Origin: Coriaria nepalensis
Lineage: Eukaryota; Streptophyta; Magnoliopsida; Cucurbitales; Coriariaceae
Assembly: GCA_027186245.1 (NCBI GenBank)
Contig: CP114485.1
Span: 11,188,001-11,252,000 of the forward strand
DNA: 64,000 bases
Direction of reading: 5' to 3'
Notes under the pieces: generated by a model
Database searches by the model: none
The model's input: only the letters and a program-made list of their open reading frames with translations
What the model was told of the DNA's origin: nothing
Position numbers and translations under genes: made by a program
Part shown: positions 60,295 through 64,000 of the stretch, in pieces
Position numbering within the stretch: the first letter of the stretch is position 1
Layout: each line of letters opens with the position of its first letter

Positions 60295-60912
60295 ATGGCT
60301 ACCAATGCAATAAAAAAACAAACCAAGGGGCGAAGGAAGATAGAGATGAAGAAGATTGAGAGCAAGACCAACCTAGAAGTAACGTTCTCGAAACGCCGTT
60401 CCGGCCTCTTCAAAAAGGCAAGCGAACTTTGCATCCTTTGTGGTGCAGAACTAGCCATTATTGTCTTCAAACCAAACAACCAAGAAAAGGCCGTCAGCTT
60501 TGGCCACCCATCGACCGATATCGTGATCAACCGATATCTGGGTTCCACTTCCTTGGAACTGTCCCCTGGCCATGGCCCCGCCCATGTGGAGGAGAGTAAG
60601 AAGCAGTATAAGGAGGCTGTTGAGAAGTGTGAAGAGAAAAGAAGCAACTTGGAGATGATGATAAAAGAGGTTAAACAAGATGAAGAAGAGAAGAAACAGA
60701 GAGGATTAGGGTTTTGGTGGGAGAGGCTTAATATTGGTGAAGATGGTGGAGATGATCATATGGTGTTGAAAGAGCTTGAATATTGCATGGCTTCTTTGAG
60801 AGAAATTAAGAAGAAAGTTCAAGTTAGAGTTGATGATATTAATAAGAGTATGGCAAGTAGTTCAGTTGATAATCATAATTATGTTACTAATTTTAGTGGT
60901 TACGGTTTTTGA
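60295..60912 (+). CDS. Type I (M-alpha) MADS-box transcription factor, AGL29-like
   Basis: Intronless gene of 205 residues. The MADS domain occupies about residues 11-70: [40 protein letters not shown] and [13 protein letters not shown]. It is followed by [16 protein letters not shown], typical of the AGL62/AGL29 M-alpha group. There is no K-box. The rest is a charged coiled-coil-prone region ([20 protein letters not shown]) and a short variable tail. Type I factors bind CArG boxes as heterodimers and act mainly in female gametophyte and endosperm; AGL29 is reported in pollen. An earlier TTG in frame is ignored because the ATG directly precedes the conserved domain and fits the TATA box. Confidence 0.9.
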   Translation: MATNAIKKQTKGRRKIEMKKIESKTNLEVTFSKRRSGLFKKASELCILCGAELAIIVFKPNNQEKAVSFGHPSTDIVINRYLGSTSLELSPGHGPAHVEESKKQYKEAVEKCEEKRSNLEMMIKEVKQDEEEKKQRGLGFWWERLNIGEDGGDDHMVLKELEYCMASLREIKKKVQVRVDDINKSMASSSVDNHNYVTNFSGYGF

Positions 60913-62639
60913 TTGCATTAATCTCTATTGAGATTTACTTTTCTTTCTAACAACTTTATTTTCAGTGTTTTAAACTGAGAGCTTTAGGTTTTGAATGATA
61001 CATTTTTCTTTCATTTATCCAAAATTTTCCAGCTTTTAAGGGTTTTTTAATATCAAATTAAATCCTTGCTAAAGAAAAACCAAGTAGTAATGGTATTTTA
61101 GGTGAAATTTTTTATTTAAATTTTATTAGTTTAATTATTTATATTAAATATTTCGGGTTTGTTCATAGAGACCTAATATATATATATATATATAATATGT
61201 TTGTTGTGTTTTATTATATAAAAAATGTCCAAATTGGGAAATTAAATATGTCCATATAAACTCTTTGATGGTTATGTATTAATATATATATATATATATA
61301 TAAGTTTATTGTACATAATATAAAATCTTGCCCCTATCTATAATCTACATTATTATTGACTTCCTTTATGGTTTTTTTTTTTTTTTTTTTTTAAATTTTT
61401 TTCTTCTTCTTTTGCTTTCCTTCAGTGTTCGGTGGTGTAATTGGTGTTGCATGACTCATATTTTACACTTCCCCCCCTTCATTTTTTCCTTTTCCTTTTG
61501 TTGAGATTATGTGATGCTCTTGAATATAATGGAGTTAATTTTCATTTTTGATTGTTGTTGTATCAACGTTAAGATTGTGATATTTATTAAGTCTATTTTT
61601 AGAATAATAATGTTATTAATTAATTATATTATTTATAATAGAAAAATCTGTCACCTGCAGGCTTATAATACCAAGCTTGAAGTGAAGTTTTGGTTGAATT
61701 TATGAACCATTTGGGTTGGCAAATCAAAACCATAATATTTGGGTCTGTCATGAAAATATTTGAAATCCGAGCTTACCCATTACACACCTTACAGACCCAG
61801 ATCCGATCAAAGGTTCGAGTCCAAATTCGATTCGGTTCGATTGACCCATATCTGAATCTAAGACTCGAACTTTGGTGCGATTCGCTTTGGGTTTGGGTTT
61901 AATTACTTGACAAATTACGGAATTGGCTATGGAGAAGGGAGAAAGAGAGAGATCTGGAGCCGATGATTGTCGTAACAAAAAAAAAAAAAAAAAAAGAAAG
62001 AAAGTTCGGGAGCAGTTGTAGTAGTAACAGTGTTTGAAATCGAAAAAAATTGAGAGTGTGGGCGTGGTCTAACAGTGGCGGTGGCGATGTTCGTAAGGGG
62101 AAAAAGTGGTGTTGTAATAATATGGGGATATGAGCGGATTCACCCTAGCCCAGCTCAGGCGGTTGCTTAGGCTGGGCCATGGGGAAAAAAATTATGTATT
62201 TTTAGTAAATAAAAATATACCATTGAATTTGATTTTGTAAATAAATTGCAATATAGTTTAATGGTTTTATGGGCTTACTTAAATTCTGAGTCTTATTATA
62301 AATCCTGGGTTGAATCCTTTCCATCTTTATGCCTTATGATTTATTTTTTATTTTTTATTTTTAATTACTTATTCAATCCTCTACTAATTATGGGAAAAAA
62401 AAAGAAGAAGAAATTCCCGGTGTCTTTTGGCCAGAAACATCTCTAAGAAGTTCATTTTTTTTCATTTTTTGTTCAATGGCATTTAGTTTTTTAATTTTCT
62501 TTCCTTCTTTTTTATTCAATAAAATTATTATTTTTCTTAATTTCTTACAAAATTCATTTTTAAATAAATGAAAGTTAATCCATTTAGGATTTAAGTAAAA
62601 AGTGTCGAGTATGAGTTGTTGAGACCTAGGAGAAATTGG
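60913..62639. other. AT-rich spacer
   Basis: MADS 3'UTR, then TA microsatellites (about 61178-61192 and 61281-61301), a T-run at 61372-61392 and an A-run at 61977-61995. No coding exon is recognised. Confidence 0.5.
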
Positions 62640-63168
62640 TAGACTTGCTCATCGGATTCCTATTGTTGATAAGTTACTAGGTCAGTCACAAGTTGAAAGG
62701 AGATAAGTTATGGCCAAAGTTGTTTGAGTTGACCATAGTAGTTCGGGATGGAGAGGTGTGATTAATTGAGAGAAGCTAAGTCTCGCTTAATTTGAAAAGT
62801 ACGTTGTGGGAAAAACGAGAGATAATGTTATTCCATAGGGGCTTGAGGAGTGTCATGTAAGTTGAGGGAACTTGTAAGAGTAAGTTCAATGGCATTGATG
62901 AGCCATGTAAAGATCATGCCCTTTGTTTGATCCCATCGAATGAAGGTGGTATTGGATTTGGCCGGGTTCGGAGGGTGTCATTGACAAAGCAGAGTTTGTT
63001 TTTGGCATTGAGAGCTCAAGTGATAGCCCGTAACCACTGAGAGAAATTATCTCGGTTGAGTTGCTTGTTGACTAGCATTAGGCTTGGGGAATCGGATGGG
63101 TGAAGAAAATAAGGTGAGGTGATTGGAGCAGAGGTATTGGGGGGAAGGGGGATTTCTTTTTTGGTCAT
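62640..63168 (-). pseudogene. Copia gag remnant (Retrotran_gag/UBN2 type)
   Basis: The minus-strand start ATG at 63168 gives MTKKEIPLPPNTSAP, then SPYFLHPSDSPSLMLVNKQL and NRDNFSQWLRAIT. This matches the common copia gag opening (HPSD-PS--LV---L--DN-SW-RA). After a stop the frame-shifted sequence keeps ALNAKNKLCFVNDT, IKRDLASLN and YYGQLKQLW. No LTR or pol was found beside it, so it is an isolated relic. Confidence 0.75.
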
Positions 63169-63852
63169 TGTAGAGGAAGAAGAAAAGGTTGAAATTTAAG
63201 TTTTATGAGAGAAATTTGATCTAATACTATATAAAATTATAAGAGATTTTAGGAAAAAAAAGTTCTAATTTTTATTCATACGTGTTCTCACTTAAATAAT
63301 ACAATATATAGGAAAATAAAAGGAAACATAATGAATTATGTACAAAAATATGAAAAGAAGAGAATTATAGAATTTACAATTATATAAAAAAAAAAAGAAA
63401 AAATAATGAGGAATGATTTTAGGAAAGATATGTTTATTAACATGTATGTTACATGCTAAAACATCTCTAGTTATCAAAACCTAAAACATAACCTTTTGAT
63501 AAACAAATATGTCATGTAACAATTACTCATAACATGTTGTATAACAAGTTAAATGAGGGTTTATTATACTACTAGAACATTGTGATGTAGTATATATTTC
63601 ACATTAGAAGAAAGAGAAAAGCTCTAATAAGTAACTAAACATTCATCTAATATTGTCTCCTGCCATAGTCAATGATCGGCGGTAATGAAAAAGTATCATG
63701 TTATTATGAAAAATGATATGTCCCATATGAGATAAGACTGATGGGTCTCATCATGTGGTGAGTTTGCCACTCCTATCTATATCTAGACACATTCCCTGAT
63801 GCGATAAGATAATTGTTTGGAGGAAGGATAGTTGAATAATTGCTTCCTCGAA
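63169..63852. other. AT-rich spacer
   Basis: No feature recognised beyond AT-rich DNA. Confidence 0.4.
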
Positions 63853-64000
63853 TCATATTATTATCGTGAAAAAAGAAGGAAAAGAAGTAGAAGCACCCAA
63901 AACACCTCTCCCTTGAAGTTGATAACACACCTTACAAATCTCCATGAATAACTCCTTCATTTTTTGCAAATCCTCCAAACCGACCTCTTCGACCTGTATT
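63853..64000 (-). CDS. Possible C-terminal end of an unknown gene running off the window
   Basis: The minus strand is open from the window edge to a TGA at 63855-63853. It reads VEEVGLEDLQKMKELFMEIC and then KVCYQLQGRGVLGASTSF. The composition is coding-like (amphipathic helix) and lacks the AT bias of the flank, but I recognise no family. It may be a last exon or chance. Confidence 0.25.
   Translation of the reverse strand, partial: IQVEEVGLEDLQKMKELFMEICKVCYQLQGRGVLGASTSFPSFFTIII

Overview
This window is nuclear DNA from a flowering plant, most likely a eudicot. The evidence is: genes split by short AT-rich GT-AG introns, plant-only families (PORR, IDA-like peptide, type I MADS, plant KAT channel, chloroplast KAS I), Ty1/copia and Ty3/gypsy retrotransposons, AT-rich spacers, and (CCCTAAA)-like repeats. 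I cannot name the species.

Left part (1-14 kb): a DUF616/TOD1-like Golgi enzyme (+), an IDA-like peptide gene (-), the class I alpha-mannosidase MNS3 (+) and a KAT1-type inward-rectifier K+ channel (-). The channel keeps intact pore and cyclic-nucleotide-binding exons, but its start and KHA end look decayed.

Mobile-element block (14-26 kb): a decayed copia element with unusual TA...TA long terminal repeats inserted in an NLR (CC-NB-LRR) gene fragment, leaving the 5-bp duplication TTCCT. A gypsy chromovirus lacking reverse transcriptase, RNase H and the integrase core then inserted into the copia 5' LTR. A second, older copia remnant and a stray piece of ribosomal protein S14 exon 2 follow.

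Middle (26.7-45 kb): an intact PORR RNA-binding protein gene (+). Next comes a roughly 2.9-kb fold-back structure whose arms are inverted ~150-200-bp repeats around a degenerate telomere-like core, with a PIF/Harbinger-like MITE nested in it. Then RPS14 (+), a gypsy integrase/chromodomain relic, an inverted-repeat element and RPL18a (+).

Right part (45.6-61 kb) is gene-dense: UREG urease accessory GTPase (+), a CCDC174-like protein (+), a tRNA-Leu-like relic (-), a chloroplast NAD(P)-binding protein (-), KAS I (-, with a GC-AG intron), HMGB14-like (-) and an AGL29-like type I MADS gene (+). A copia gag relic lies near the right edge. The set AGL29-HMGB14-NAD(P)-protein-UREG-RPL18a recalls Arabidopsis At2g34440-At2g34480. 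TOD1, KAT1 and KAS I recall At5g46220, At5g46240 and At5g46290. This suggests a conserved ancestral block (gene numbers are from memory).

These are independent eukaryotic genes, not operons. Common themes are fatty-acid synthesis and chloroplast metabolism, cytosolic ribosome production (two genes with telo-box/site II promoters), glycan processing and urease maturation.
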